Under the pieces are notes generated by a model that worked only from the letters and a program-made list of their open reading frames with translations, made no database searches and was not told where the DNA came from. A program made the position numbers and the translations under genes. A DNA stretch of 64,000 bases from contig NZ_BPKZ01000001.1 of NCBI RefSeq assembly GCF_019656075.1, positions 202,717-266,716 of the forward strand. The letters are read 5' to 3'. Each line of letters starts with the position of its first letter. The first letter of the stretch is position 1. Source of the DNA: Leuconostoc palmae (GTDB lineage: Bacteria > Bacillota > Bacilli > Lactobacillales > Lactobacillaceae). Positions 1 to 11,486 of this stretch are shown here, one piece after another.

Positions 1-234
1 TAACTGGTCCAACAAACTGAAAGCCCAATGCTTTCATTTGTTTTGAAATTTCCTGTGACAATCGTGTCTGAGTTGGCACATCAGAAGGTGAATTTATTGT
101 ATGGTTAATAATTTCATATTTTGTGAATTTCCACATATAATCGGCCTTCCCCACTCGCAATCATGATAATTTTTCATTAATTGTGAGGCTTTCCCTTCAG
201 CCCATAAGCATCTTTTTAATTGTTTTTCAACCAT
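1..234 (-). pseudogene. tag: DNA-3-methyladenine glycosylase I remnant, internally deleted and cut by window edge
   Basis: Tag removes 3-methyladenine from alkylated DNA in base excision repair. Reading the minus strand from the ATG at 234 gives a typical Tag N-terminus (RCLWAEGK, then YHDCEWGRP). About 20 codons later this frame stops near 88. From about 150 downward a different frame gives a typical Tag C-terminal part (DYMWKFTKYEIINH, SPSDVPTQTRLSQEISKQ, MKALGFQFVGP). The intervening catalytic core of roughly 80 residues is absent and the two halves are out of frame, so this is a deletion pseudogene. A ribosome binding site (AGAAGG) lies just upstream of the ATG. The 3' end lies outside the window. 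Family assignment rests on motif recall, not on a search. Confidence 0.75.
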
Positions 235-350
235 TTGAATAACCTTCTTAAAGGATCTTTAACTCTAGTTTTATCATCACGCGTCTCCCAATAAATAACA
301 TGCGCTAAACTGAACAGTAATAATATACTAATTAGTCGTTTATAAATCAT
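216..350 (-). CDS. small single-span membrane ORF, 44 aa, unknown function
   Basis: A short minus-strand reading frame starts at ATG 350 and stops at 216, overlapping the start of the tag remnant by 19 bases. The product begins with a short basic segment (MIYKR), then a hydrophobic stretch of about 15 residues ending near residue 20. A charged, strongly basic tail follows, rich in Lys/Arg (TRDDKTRVKDPLRR), with W-L-K-N-N at the end. This is the layout of a small membrane-anchored protein with a cytoplasmic basic tail. The ribosome binding site is weak (GGATTGGAT). I do not recognise a family, and it may be a chance ORF. The tight overlap with tag would suit translational coupling. Confidence 0.35.
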   Translation of the reverse strand: MIYKRLISILLLFSLAHVIYWETRDDKTRVKDPLRRLFKWLKNN

Positions 351-415
351 ATTCGTAATTATCCAATCCAACTGATTTGTGTTTTATTTTACCACTGACG
401 TGTAATTTTCAGCAC

Positions 416-443
416 AAAAAAACACACGCTAGTGTGCTTTTTA
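416..443 (-). terminator. eno terminator
   Basis: Directly after the eno stop on the minus strand, an 8-bp stem (AAGCACAC / GTGTGTTT with one wobble) closes a TAGC loop and is followed by a run of T. It is a typical intrinsic terminator ending the eno transcript. Confidence 0.8.
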
Positions 444-453
444 AAAATATCAA

Positions 454-1860
<1,407 letters not shown>

Positions 1861-1868
1861 TAATTATT

Positions 1869-2429
1869 TCAGTATGTACTATTTATCGCTGATCGAATGG
1901 ATTTTTTTAAACGATACTGCATTTGTTCCAAGCGACGGCTTGATTTGATATTTTTAATGTGTTCAACACCTAAAAAATGTCTTATTGCCTGACAAAATTC
2001 AGGAGTTCTTGCAACTTCTGTCTGCTGCAACAGTTCTCGTAAGATATACAATTCTTCAGGATTATAAGTATCAGTTCCTTGTTCAAAATGATAACCATAG
2101 TCTTCAGAATTATCTGACAGTAAATTTTTTTCAAAATCTGCTTTTGCTGTGTAATACGATCTTACTAAATCAGTAGCATGATTTGACAGTGCAGATATAA
2201 AGTACGTTGAAAACTTTGCCCTGGGATTGTCTGTATCAAATTTGTTAACACATTTGATAAGCACATTGAGTCCGTCTGAATACCACTCATCTGCAGTCAT
2301 TCTACTACTAACTTTTCGTCGATGTATATCAAATACCGCTCCCTTTAAATGTTTAATTAAAACATCATATGCAACATCGTGTCCTTTTTGTGCTGCACGT
2401 ACAACTGAAACTAATCTATCTTTTGCCAA
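1869..2429 (-). CDS. comX: sigma-70 family factor of the ComX/SigH type
   Basis: The 186-residue protein has an N-terminal sigma region 2 layout. It contains segments resembling ADEWYSDGLNVLIKCVNKFD and FSTYFISALSNHATDLVR, matching the 2.1-2.2 core-binding and 2.3-2.4 -10-recognition helices. The C-terminus is poorly conserved, with a basic possible region 4 helix (SSRRLEQMQYRLKKS). In Lactobacillales such factors direct late competence genes. The gene lies directly after mrnC-rlmB, the place where SigH sits in the Bacillus cysS-mrnC-rlmB-yacP-sigH order, which supports the identification. The start is TTG with GAGG eight bases upstream. A ComC-type peptidase lies at 53760. An ECF-like sigma is the alternative. 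Confidence 0.72.
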   Translation of the reverse strand: MAKDRLVSVVRAAQKGHDVAYDVLIKHLKGAVFDIHRRKVSSRMTADEWYSDGLNVLIKCVNKFDTDNPRAKFSTYFISALSNHATDLVRSYYTAKADFEKNLLSDNSEDYGYHFEQGTDTYNPEELYILRELLQQTEVARTPEFCQAIRHFLGVEHIKNIKSSRRLEQMQYRLKKSIRSAINSTY

Positions 2430-2475
2430 ATTAATATCCTCATTATACTAATCGGTAAAATCAATTACCTATTAA

Positions 2476-3237
2476 TTATAATGGGTTGCGTGAATTATAT
2501 CCTTGATAAATCAATAAACTTGCCGCCACACTAGCATTAAGACTTTGAACATGCCCGATCATTGGGATAGTTAACATGCTATCCACTTTCTTTTTGAGTA
2601 ACGGTGATATTCCCTTACCCTCATTGCCAATAACTAATGCTGTAGCACCTTTAGCATCCCAATGCCGATAGTCCTCACCAGACATGTCAGTCCCAAATAC
2701 CCATACTCCACGGTCTTTAAGTTCACCAACAAGATTAACTAAGTTAGTAACTCGGGCCACAGGAATATGCTCAATTGCACCAGTTGAAATTTTAGCAACA
2801 GTAGCTGTCAGCTGAACTGCCCTTCTTTTTGGAATGATAATGCCGTGAACACCAGCTGCATCAGCTGTTCTTAAAATGGATCCTAAATTATGTGGATCCT
2901 CGATACCATCTAAAATCAAAAAAAATGGTGCTTCATTATGTTTTTCAGCATTTTCGAACAACTCATCAATCGTCGCATAATTATAAGCTGCCACACTTAA
3001 TACAACGCCTTGGTGATTACCACCGTCTGTTAATTCATCCAACTTTGATTTAGGTGCTTGTTGAATTACTAGACCACGTTTTTTTGCTAATTGCGTCACT
3101 TCATTTCTTATTTTATCTTGTAGTCCAGTCTGCAACCAAACCTTATTGATTTCTTGTGTGCCTTTAAGCGATTCGACACCGGCATAGTGTCCATATACAA
3201 ATTCAGATTGATGCGTTTCTACTTGTTCACGTTTCAT
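2476..3237 (-). CDS. rlmB: 23S rRNA (guanosine-2'-O-) methyltransferase RlmB
   Basis: A SpoU/TrmH-family SAM-dependent methyltransferase that 2'-O-methylates a guanosine in the 23S peptidyl-transferase region. The N-terminal residues (about 1-75) form the L30e-like substrate-binding domain. The C-terminal knotted SPOUT domain shows the three family motifs: ILDGIEDPHNLGSILRTADA, ALVIGNEGKGIS and IPMIGHVQSLNASVAASLL. The length of 253 aa is normal. Its ATG overlaps the mrnC stop, so the two rRNA-maturation genes are translationally coupled. The downstream comX-type gene starts 46 bases later. TrmH-type tRNA methylation is the less likely alternative; the mrnC linkage favours RlmB. Confidence 0.92.
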   Translation of the reverse strand: MKREQVETHQSEFVYGHYAGVESLKGTQEINKVWLQTGLQDKIRNEVTQLAKKRGLVIQQAPKSKLDELTDGGNHQGVVLSVAAYNYATIDELFENAEKHNEAPFFLILDGIEDPHNLGSILRTADAAGVHGIIIPKRRAVQLTATVAKISTGAIEHIPVARVTNLVNLVGELKDRGVWVFGTDMSGEDYRHWDAKGATALVIGNEGKGISPLLKKKVDSMLTIPMIGHVQSLNASVAASLLIYQGYNSRNPL

Positions 3238-3644
3238 TATTGACCTGTTCTCCCGGTTTCTACCTGTTCAAAAATCCATAACATTAATTGATGAATACGA
3301 TCATGTTGCTCCGATAAATATAAATAACCAAAAAGTGATTCTATACCTGTGGATATTCTATATGTGACAACATCTGTATTCTTTGCCTTGGTATGAGATT
3401 TAGCATTGCGACCTCTTTTAAAATAACTCAATTCTTGTTCTGTTAACAATTGTTCTTGTGTCATATTAGAAAAAAGTGCAGCATGTGCTTTAGCCGAAAC
3501 ATAGGCTTTACTCCGTTTTTGTAACATGTTTACTTTAGTTAACCCTAATGACAATAAGTGTTGACGAACTTCAAGTTCATATATTGCATCACCGATATAA
3601 GCCAACGATAACCCATTCATTTGTTCATATTCTAATTTATTCAT
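3237..3644 (-). CDS. mrnC: Mini-ribonuclease III
   Basis: Mini-III is a small RNase III-like dimer lacking a dsRNA-binding domain. It matures the ends of 23S rRNA in Firmicutes. The 135-residue product shows the catalytic signature SLAYIGDAIYELEVR near residues 13-27, with the conserved Asp. It also has the KRGRNAKSHTKAKN basic loop and the GIESLFGYLYL helix carrying the second acidic residue. The length matches the family. It overlaps rlmB at its stop. A TATAAT at 3656-3651 lies only about seven bases upstream of the ATG and no Shine-Dalgarno is visible, so the message may be leaderless. Confidence 0.93.
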   Translation of the reverse strand: MNKLEYEQMNGLSLAYIGDAIYELEVRQHLLSLGLTKVNMLQKRSKAYVSAKAHAALFSNMTQEQLLTEQELSYFKRGRNAKSHTKAKNTDVVTYRISTGIESLFGYLYLSEQHDRIHQLMLWIFEQVETGRTGQ

Positions 3645-3783
3645 AGTTCTATTATACGCAAGTTTATTAGTTCGCGTATTAGTTTATCAATGTTCTGCAG
3701 AACTTTTTTAGTTTATATGAATGAACATCATTACGCTATTAATTTGCCCTAATTGGTTTTTTATTTGTCTTAATTGGGAAAAT

Positions 3784-3819
3784 AAAAAAAGCTATTTACT
3801 TACATCGTAAATAGCTTTT
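3784..3819 (-). terminator. rpoBC terminator
   Basis: A 13-bp perfect stem (AAAAGCTATTTAC and its complement) with a seven-base loop sits just after the rpoC stop, followed on the minus strand by a T run. It ends the rpoBC transcript. The rest of 3645-3822 holds nothing else I recognise. Confidence 0.85.
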
Positions 3820-3822
3820 ATA

Positions 3823-6800
3823 TTATTCTTCAAATGTTCTGGCAACATCATCCAATTTTGGTATATCAGATGTTACATCATTTTCAGTATCAGGTTGTGC
3901 AATTACATCGCCAACCACTTTACTTTTAATCTTACGGTACTCAGCCATACCAGTACCAGCAGGAATAATCTTACCAATAATTACATTTTCCTTTAGTCCA
4001 ACTAACGGATCATTCTTACCGCGTATCGCAGCATCTGTCAATACACGTGTTGTTTCTTGGAATGAAGCAGCAGACAAGAATGAATTAGTTTCCAAGGCAG
4101 CCTTAGTAATACCTAGCAAAACAGGTCGTGCTGTAGCAGGTACAAGTCCATCAAAGAGTGCTGGCTCATTTGCACGCTGGAAATCAGCAATATCCATAAG
4201 CATACCTGGTAAGAGCTTAGTTTCACCAGGATCCATAACACGTACTTTACGTAACATTTGACGAATCATAACTTCAATATGTTTATCAGACACTTCAATA
4301 CCTTGCAAACGATAAACTTTTTGTATTTCTGTTAACATGTATGATTCTGTCGTTAATGTATCCGTAACAGCTAGCAATTCTTTAGGATCAATAGGTCCTT
4401 CATTAATTGCATCACCTCGTTTAATATCATCACCTTCAGCAAAACGCATACGTGCTGCTAATGGTAGAGTATAAGTACGTGTGTCAGTCTCACCTTCAAT
4501 TGTCACAGCTTTTGTACGTTCAGCTGGATTTTCTTCAATAGAAACCACTGTTCCTGTGACTTCAGAAATTTCTGCACGTCCCTTAGGAATACGAGCTTCA
4601 ACAATTTCTTGAACACGAGGCAAACCTTGCGTAATATCGTTTCCGCCGGCAACACCACCTGTGTGGAAGTTACGCATAGTCAATTGTGTACCAGGTTCAC
4701 CAATTGATTGTGCAGCAACAGTTCCTACAGCTTCACCAACTTCAACTTCTTCTCCAGTCGCTAAGTTACGACCGTAATCAAGAACTGAAACACCATGCTC
4801 GGTTGTTGATGTAAATACCGAACGAATAGTTACTTCTTCAATACCAGCAGCAACAATTGCTTTAGCAACATCTTCATCAATCATTTCATTACGCGAAACT
4901 AACTTATCACCCGTTTCTGGATTAAAGACTGATTTCATTGCGTAACGACCCAAGATACGATCGTACAATGGTTCAACAACAGATGTACCATCCATGATTG
5001 CTTTAACAGCAACACCACGGTCTGAGTTATTGTTCCATTCGCGAACAATAACATCTTGCGCAACATCAACCAATCGACGTGTCAAATAACCTGAGTTGGC
5101 GGTCTTCAACGCTGTATCTGACATCCCCTTACGCGCTCCGTGAGTAGAAATAAACATTTCCATCACAGTTAAGCCTTCACGGAAGTTGGCAGTAACCGGC
5201 AATTCGATAATCTTACCACCAGGACCAGCCATCAAGCCACGCATACCAGCTAATTGAACGAAGTTCGAAATGTTACCACGCGCACCTGAATCTTGCATCA
5301 TGAAGATTGGGTTTGTTGGTTCAAAAGATTCAATCAACTTGTCTTGGATCACATCCTTTGCCTTTGTCCAAATTTCTGTCACACGTTGATAACGTTCTTC
5401 GTCTGTAATCAACCCACGACGGAATTGTTTTGTAACAGTCGCAACTTGTTTGTGAGCATCCTCCAAGATGGCTGGCTTCTCTGTTAATTCAGTCACATCA
5501 TTCATCGAAACTGTTAGTCCAGATTCTGTTGACTTAGCATAACCAAGATCCTTCATTCTGTCCAAAAGTAGAGATGTTTCAGTCACTTTATAACGCTTAT
5601 AAACTTCTGCAATTATGTCTGATAAGAACCCTTTTTTGAATGAACCTACAACTGCTGTCTCAGCCAAATGTTCATTGATATTTTCTCCAAAATCAATGAA
5701 GAATTTATCATCAACACCTTTGAAGTTGTCTTCAGAAGGTTCATTAATATATGGAAAATCCGTAGGTAATATTTCGTTAAAAATTAACTTACCGACAGAC
5801 GTAATCAAAATTTTTGATCTTTGTTTTTCAGTAAATGGTTTTTCTGATGGGAAAGATGATGTTTGAATACCAATACGTGTATGATAATGTACAACTTTGC
5901 TTGCAAAGGCAATTTGCGCTTCTTCTACTGAAGAGAAAATCATCCCTTCGCCCTCACGCTTTGCTTCTTCGGTTGTCAAATAATAGTTTCCAATCACCAT
6001 ATCCTGAGATGGTGCAACGATTGGCTTACCATCTTTCGGTGCCAAAATGTGCCCAGCGGCAAGCATCAACAAACGTGCTTCAGCTTGTGCTTCATCAGAC
6101 AATGGCACGTGAATGGCCATCTGATCACCATCGAAATCGGCGTTATAGGCTTCAGTAACCAATGGGTGCAAACGCATGGCCTTCCCAGATACCAAAACAG
6201 GTTCAAAGGCTTGAATTCCTAAACGGTGCAACGTAGGAGCGCGGTTCAAAAGAACTGGATGTTCCTTGATTACATCTTCCAATACGTCCATCACATCTTC
6301 ATCAGCCTTGTCAATTTTGCGCTTAGCAGACTTGACATTACCGGCCAACTTACGTGTTGTCAGTTCTTTCATGATGAATGGGCGGAACAATTCAATTGCC
6401 ATTGGACGTGGCAAGCCCATTTGGTTCATCTTTAAGAATGGCCCAACATCGATAACAGAACGTCCTGAATAGTCGACACGCTTACCCAACAAGTTTTGAC
6501 GGAATCGTCCTTGCTTACCCTTCAACATATGTGAAAGTGATTTCAATGGGCGATTTCCTGGTCCAGCCACTGGACGTCCACGACGACCATTATCAATCAA
6601 TGCATCAACGGCTTCTTGTAACATACGTTTTTCATTTTGAACGATGATACCTGGTGCATTCAAATCTAACAAACGCTTCAAACGATTATTACGATTAATA
6701 ACACGACGATACAAATCATTCAAATCAGAAGTAGCAAAACGGCCGCCTTCTAATTGAACCATGGGACGCAAGTCAGGTGGAATAATTGGAATAACATCCA

Positions 6801-7485
6801 TAACCATCCATTCAGGCTTGTTAGCTGATTGCAAGAAAGCTTCAATAATGTCTAAACGGCGAACCGCCCTGACACGTTTTTGACCCGTTGCTTCCTGTAA
6901 TTCACGTTTCAATTGATCTGCTTCATCAGCTAAATCAACACTTGCGAGCAAATCTTTAATTGCTTCAGCACCCATGCCAGCCTTAAAACTAGCACCATAT
7001 TCACGTTTTAATTCTCGGTACTCACGCTCTGTTAACAACTGTTTTTTCTCAACTGGCGCATCACCAGGTTCAATAACAGTGTATGAAGCAAAATAAATAA
7101 TTTCTTCCAATGACCGTGGTGACATGTCTAAGACAAGTCCCATACGAGAAGGAATACCCTTGAAGTACCAAATATGCGTTACAGGCGCAGCCAATTCGAT
7201 GTGACCCATTCGTTCACGGCGAACTTTTGATGATGTTACTTCAACACCACAACGGTCACAAACAATTCCTTTATATCGGATTCGTTTGTATTTACCACAG
7301 GCACATTCATAATCCTTTGTAGGTCCGAAGATGCGTTCATCGAACAAACCGTCTTTTTCTGGCTTAAGTGTTCGATAATTAATCGTTTCAGGCTTCTTCA
7401 CTTCACCATAAGACCACGAACGGATCTTATCAGGAGAAGCCAAACCGATTTGCATGCTTTCGAACTTATTAACATCGATTGCCAT
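3823..7485 (-). CDS. rpoC: RNA polymerase beta' subunit
   Basis: Largest subunit of RNA polymerase, 1220 aa. The first zinc finger is intact (CACG and CDRCG, about residues 60-78). The catalytic loop NADFDGDQ with its three metal-binding Asp lies near residue 447. The bridge-helix and trigger-loop regions ([43 protein letters not shown]) are present. The second zinc site of other bacteria is absent. The usual REEDCGTD reads REWNNNSD (near residue 815), and the usual FTCNTKHGVCKHCYGRN reads [17 protein letters not shown] (near 890), so all four Cys are replaced. The only four cysteines in the protein are those of the first finger. The gene lies 153 bases downstream of rpoB; that gap contains two hairpins (near 7519-7539 and 7592-7620). 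The ATG at 7485 is preceded by AAAGG. Confidence 0.98.
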   Translation of the reverse strand: MAIDVNKFESMQIGLASPDKIRSWSYGEVKKPETINYRTLKPEKDGLFDERIFGPTKDYECACGKYKRIRYKGIVCDRCGVEVTSSKVRRERMGHIELAAPVTHIWYFKGIPSRMGLVLDMSPRSLEEIIYFASYTVIEPGDAPVEKKQLLTEREYRELKREYGASFKAGMGAEAIKDLLASVDLADEADQLKRELQEATGQKRVRAVRRLDIIEAFLQSANKPEWMVMDVIPIIPPDLRPMVQLEGGRFATSDLNDLYRRVINRNNRLKRLLDLNAPGIIVQNEKRMLQEAVDALIDNGRRGRPVAGPGNRPLKSLSHMLKGKQGRFRQNLLGKRVDYSGRSVIDVGPFLKMNQMGLPRPMAIELFRPFIMKELTTRKLAGNVKSAKRKIDKADEDVMDVLEDVIKEHPVLLNRAPTLHRLGIQAFEPVLVSGKAMRLHPLVTEAYNADFDGDQMAIHVPLSDEAQAEARLLMLAAGHILAPKDGKPIVAPSQDMVIGNYYLTTEEAKREGEGMIFSSVEEAQIAFASKVVHYHTRIGIQTSSFPSEKPFTEKQRSKILITSVGKLIFNEILPTDFPYINEPSEDNFKGVDDKFFIDFGENINEHLAETAVVGSFKKGFLSDIIAEVYKRYKVTETSLLLDRMKDLGYAKSTESGLTVSMNDVTELTEKPAILEDAHKQVATVTKQFRRGLITDEERYQRVTEIWTKAKDVIQDKLIESFEPTNPIFMMQDSGARGNISNFVQLAGMRGLMAGPGGKIIELPVTANFREGLTVMEMFISTHGARKGMSDTALKTANSGYLTRRLVDVAQDVIVREWNNNSDRGVAVKAIMDGTSVVEPLYDRILGRYAMKSVFNPETGDKLVSRNEMIDEDVAKAIVAAGIEEVTIRSVFTSTTEHGVSVLDYGRNLATGEEVEVGEAVGTVAAQSIGEPGTQLTMRNFHTGGVAGGNDITQGLPRVQEIVEARIPKGRAEISEVTGTVVSIEENPAERTKAVTIEGETDTRTYTLPLAARMRFAEGDDIKRGDAINEGPIDPKELLAVTDTLTTESYMLTEIQKVYRLQGIEVSDKHIEVMIRQMLRKVRVMDPGETKLLPGMLMDIADFQRANEPALFDGLVPATARPVLLGITKAALETNSFLSAASFQETTRVLTDAAIRGKNDPLVGLKENVIIGKIIPAGTGMAEYRKIKSKVVGDVIAQPDTENDVTSDIPKLDDVARTFEE

Positions 7486-7638
7486 CTATTTGCTGTTACC
7501 TTTCGTTATTTATTAAATCCAACATGTTAACAATGTTGGCACGCTTGCTATAGGCTATTCTTACTTCCTCTGAGTGAAAAATTAAAAACACCCTATAACA
7601 AACGTGCTAGCTTTGCTACACGTTGTTTTGATTTGTGT

Positions 7639-10600
7639 TTAGTTACTTTGCTCTGGTGTTTCTCTAGATTCAACCTTAGAGAAAGCAGCCGCAACTTCAT
7701 CGTCTTCTTTGTTTAATAGGTCTGGATTAGTACGAACTAACTTTTCTAATGCATCAACAGGCAAAATTGAATCGTCTTCATCCATTTGGCGCAATTCCAC
7801 TTCGTCACCCGCATTATCCAAGACTTGCATATCTAAGCCAAGTGCTTGCAATTCTTTTACAAGCACACGGAATGACTCAGGTACACCTGGACGTGGAATT
7901 GGTTCACCCTTAATGATTGATTCATAAACCTTAACACGACCAGCAACATCATCTGACTTATAAGTCAAAATTTCTTGCAATGTGTACGCCGCACCATAAG
8001 CTTCAAGCGCCCAAACTTCCATTTCACCGAAACGCTGACCACCGAATTGGGCTTTACCACCCAAAGGCTGTTGTGTAACTAATGAGTAAGGACCGATTGA
8101 ACGTGCATGAATTTTATCATCGACCATGTGTGCAAGTTTCATGTAATGCATCACACCAACACCGACACGCTTATCAAAAGCTTCACCTGTACGACCATCA
8201 TAAACAACAGACTTACCATCTTTTGGCAAACCAGCTTCACGTAAAGCAGCCTCAATTTCGTCATCACTTGCACCGTCAAAGACTGGTGAAGCAACATGAA
8301 TACCAAGCTCTTTAGCAGCTAATCCTAGATGTAATTCAAGAACCTGCCCAATGTTCATACGTGAAGGCACACCCATAGGTGACAACAAAATATCAATCGG
8401 TGTACCGTCTGGCATATATGGCATGTCTTCTTCTGGAACAACAACGGAAACTGTTCCCTTGTTACCGTGACGACCGGCCATCTTATCACCAACTTGAATC
8501 TTACGCTTTTGAGCGATGTACACACGAACCATCATGTTAACACCTGGCGCTAATTCATCCCCATTTTCAGGTGTATAAATACGGACATTTTGCACAACGC
8601 CGCCACCACCATGAGGTACACGTAGTGATGTGTCTCGTACTTCACGAGCTTTTTCACCAAAAATGGCATGTAATAAACGTTCTTCAGCTGATAATTCTGT
8701 CACACCCTTAGGTGTTACTTTACCAACCAAAATATCGCCATCATGAACTTCTGCACCAACACGAATAATACCATCAGCATCCAAATCCTTTAACTGATCT
8801 TCACCAGTATTAGGGATTTCGCGAGTCATTTCTTCCGGTCCAAGTTTTGTATCACGAGCCTCAGAATCGTACTCCTCAATATGAATTGACGTATACACAT
8901 CTTCACGAACCAAACGTTCATTCAAAACAATGGCATCTTCGAAGTTGTACCCTTGCCAAGTCATAAAGGCAATTAATGGATTTTGTCCCAGAGCTAGCTC
9001 ACCATTTTCCATAGACGGACCATCCGCCAATACTGCATCAGCTTCAACATGTTCCCCTTCACTAACAATTGGTTTTTGGTTATAGTTTTTACCACCGTTA
9101 GAACGACGGAACTTCATAAGTTCATAAGTATCAAGTTGACCATCTTCACGACGCACACGAATTTGACGCCCATCAACATATTCAACAACACCAGCCGCAC
9201 GAGAGATCATTGCAACACCAGAATCGTGAGCAGCCTTATATTCGATACCTGTACCAACAAGTGGTGCATGTGGGTCAAGCAAAGGTACAGCCTGACGTTG
9301 CATGTTGGCACCCATCAAGGCACGGTTAGAATCATCATTTTCTAAGAAAGGAATTGCTGCTGTACCAACAGAAACAACTTGCTTAGGCGAAACGTCCATG
9401 TAATCAATGCGATCTATTGGTGTTTCGATGTTTTCTTCACCAAAACGTGCCATAACTGTATTATGAACGAAACTACCATCATCATTTAATGGTGAGTTAG
9501 CTTGTGCGACAATATAGTTGTCTTCTTCATCAGCAGTTAAATAGTCGATTTTGTCAGTAACCATATGGGTTGTCCAATCAACACGACGATACGGTGTCTC
9601 AATGAAGCCATACTTGTTAATGCGACCATATGTAGCTAACGAGTTAATCAGACCAATGTTTGGACCTTCTGGCGTTTCGATTGGATCAATTCGACCATAG
9701 TGTGTATAGTGAACATCTCGCACTTCAACACCAGCACGATCACGTGTCAAACCACCAGGTCCAAGGGCTGAAAGACGACGCTTGTGGTTCATTTCACCCA
9801 ATGGATTTGTTTGGTCCATGAACTGTGAAAGTTGTGATGAACCAAAGAATTCTTTAACAGCTGCCACAACAGGTCGAATGTTGATTAATTGTTGTGGTGT
9901 AACTGTATTGGCATCCTGAATTGACATGCGTTCACGAACAACACGCTCCATACGTGTTAAACCGATACGGAATTGGTTTTGTAGCAACTCACCAACAGAG
10001 CGAATACGACGATTACCAAGATGATCGATATCATCAACATTTCCGATGCCTTCTTGTAAGTTCAAGAAGTAGTTCATACCAGCTAAGATATCTGCTGGAC
10101 GTACTGTACGATCGGTTTCATCAATATGTCCATTACCAATTAATAGTAATGTCTTTTCAGGATTTTCTGGTGATTCAATTTTAATCTTTTGAAGTGTTAC
10201 AGGTTCTTCAAGAACAGCATCACCAGATGGTGTGTATGTCGTTGTCTTAAAGTCTTCACGATCAAGGAATGGACTTAACTTAGACATTACTGTTTTATCT
10301 ACCAAAGTACCTTTTTCAGCAATAACTTCACCTGAATCAGGATCTGCTAATGTTTCAGCTAAAGTTTGGTTAAGTAAACGTGTCTTTAATGATAGCTTTT
10401 TATTAATCTTATAACGACCAACTGAAGCTAAATCATAACGCTTTGGATCAAAGAAGCGAGCAACCAACAATGCTCGAGATGAATCAGCTGTCTTAGGTTC
10501 CCCTGGACGCAATCGTTCGTAAACGTCTTTCAAAGCTTCTTCAACACGTGAATCAGACATGTCTTTATGAACATCTTTTTCCAAAGTCATGTTTAAAGCG

Positions 10601-11256
10601 TCATATTGGTCAGAGAAAATATCGAGAATGTCTGAATCAGATCCAAACCCAAGGGCACGAACCAATTCTGTCATCAATAACTTTCTCGTGCGATCGATAC
10701 GAACGTTTGCAATTCCTTTAGCATCAGTTTCGTATTCTAACCAAGCACCACGATTAGGAATAACCGTTGTTCCATAGCGTGGGCGACCATTTTTATCATT
10801 TTCTTGGTTATAGTAAATACCAGGAGAACGTACTAATTGTGAAACAATAACACGTTCAGCACCATTAATGATAAATGTGCCTTGCTCGGTCATCAATGGA
10901 AAATCACCAAAAAATACATCTTGGGACTTGATTTCACCTGTTTCATGATTTGTTAATCGTAACGTCACATGCAATGGCGCTGAATAATTGGCATCGTGTT
11001 CACGGGCCTCATCAATATTATATTTTGGTTCCATCAATTGATAATCAACGTATTCCAAAGATAGTGTTCCTTGGAAATCATCGATTGGCATGATATCACC
11101 AAACATCTCTTTTATACCTTCATCTAAGAACCATTGATATGATGCCGTTTGAATTTCTATTAAGTTAGGCACATCAAGAACTTCTTTGATGCTAGCGTAT
11201 GAACGACGGGTACGGTGCTTACCGTACTTAACTAAATGTCCTGCCACATTTATCAC
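7639..11256 (-). CDS. rpoB: RNA polymerase beta subunit
   Basis: The beta subunit forms the catalytic pincer with beta' and binds rifampicin. The 1205-residue sequence has the rifampicin region in wild-type form: [15 protein letters not shown], then [13 protein letters not shown], with the Asp, His and Ser that mutate to resistance all present. Other landmarks are [10 protein letters not shown], the [13 protein letters not shown] loop and the C-terminal [24 protein letters not shown] clamp segment. The normally invariant MCPIETPEG reads IDPIETPEG (near residue 520). I find no cysteine anywhere in the protein. The start is ATG with GAGGTGATAA in front. It is the first gene of a two-gene operon; rplJL are not adjacent. 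Confidence 0.98.
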   Translation of the reverse strand: MINVAGHLVKYGKHRTRRSYASIKEVLDVPNLIEIQTASYQWFLDEGIKEMFGDIMPIDDFQGTLSLEYVDYQLMEPKYNIDEAREHDANYSAPLHVTLRLTNHETGEIKSQDVFFGDFPLMTEQGTFIINGAERVIVSQLVRSPGIYYNQENDKNGRPRYGTTVIPNRGAWLEYETDAKGIANVRIDRTRKLLMTELVRALGFGSDSDILDIFSDQYDALNMTLEKDVHKDMSDSRVEEALKDVYERLRPGEPKTADSSRALLVARFFDPKRYDLASVGRYKINKKLSLKTRLLNQTLAETLADPDSGEVIAEKGTLVDKTVMSKLSPFLDREDFKTTTYTPSGDAVLEEPVTLQKIKIESPENPEKTLLLIGNGHIDETDRTVRPADILAGMNYFLNLQEGIGNVDDIDHLGNRRIRSVGELLQNQFRIGLTRMERVVRERMSIQDANTVTPQQLINIRPVVAAVKEFFGSSQLSQFMDQTNPLGEMNHKRRLSALGPGGLTRDRAGVEVRDVHYTHYGRIDPIETPEGPNIGLINSLATYGRINKYGFIETPYRRVDWTTHMVTDKIDYLTADEEDNYIVAQANSPLNDDGSFVHNTVMARFGEENIETPIDRIDYMDVSPKQVVSVGTAAIPFLENDDSNRALMGANMQRQAVPLLDPHAPLVGTGIEYKAAHDSGVAMISRAAGVVEYVDGRQIRVRREDGQLDTYELMKFRRSNGGKNYNQKPIVSEGEHVEADAVLADGPSMENGELALGQNPLIAFMTWQGYNFEDAIVLNERLVREDVYTSIHIEEYDSEARDTKLGPEEMTREIPNTGEDQLKDLDADGIIRVGAEVHDGDILVGKVTPKGVTELSAEERLLHAIFGEKAREVRDTSLRVPHGGGGVVQNVRIYTPENGDELAPGVNMMVRVYIAQKRKIQVGDKMAGRHGNKGTVSVVVPEEDMPYMPDGTPIDILLSPMGVPSRMNIGQVLELHLGLAAKELGIHVASPVFDGASDDEIEAALREAGLPKDGKSVVYDGRTGEAFDKRVGVGVMHYMKLAHMVDDKIHARSIGPYSLVTQQPLGGKAQFGGQRFGEMEVWALEAYGAAYTLQEILTYKSDDVAGRVKVYESIIKGEPIPRPGVPESFRVLVKELQALGLDMQVLDNAGDEVELRQMDEDDSILPVDALEKLVRTNPDLLNKEDDEVAAAFSKVESRETPEQSN

Positions 11257-11339
11257 CTCGTTTGTTTTTTGCTGCGTTTTGTTGTTACAATTTGGTTACA
11301 AAAACAACTTTAATATCGTTTTCGTTGCCGCATAGGCAC

Positions 11340-11382
11340 AAAAAAAGCAATCGCCGCTGTTTCCGCAGACAACGTTTGCTTC
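11340..11382 (-). terminator. hairpin plus T run in the rpoB leader, possible attenuator
   Basis: On the minus strand, AAGCAA pairs with TTGCTT around an imperfect inner stem with several wobbles. A run of seven T follows at once. It lies downstream of the likely rpoB promoter (-10 at 11454-11449) and upstream of the rpoB ATG, so it would end transcripts inside the leader. It could also catch readthrough from tpiA. Confidence 0.55.
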
Positions 11383-11448
11383 AATATAAAGGTATTGCGG
11401 ACAATATTTCGCAAATTTCCGTATTTATTCACAGTACTACTATACACA

Positions 11449-11477
11449 ATTATACGTTTTTTGTTGTTAATTTGCAA
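11449..11477 (-). promoter_or_regulatory. rpoBC promoter
   Basis: TTGCAA (11477-11472), a 17-base spacer and TATAAT (11454-11449) on the minus strand. This gives a leader of about 185 bases before the rpoB ATG. The -35 begins only about ten bases after the tpiA stop, and no terminator separates the two genes. Confidence 0.75.
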
Positions 11478-11486
11478 GTTAAAAAC

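Noticed and set aside
7709..10777. Several plus-strand frames of 60-100 codons opposite rpoB
   Set aside because: They lie on the opposite strand of a fully conserved gene, have no ribosome binding site and no family resemblance.
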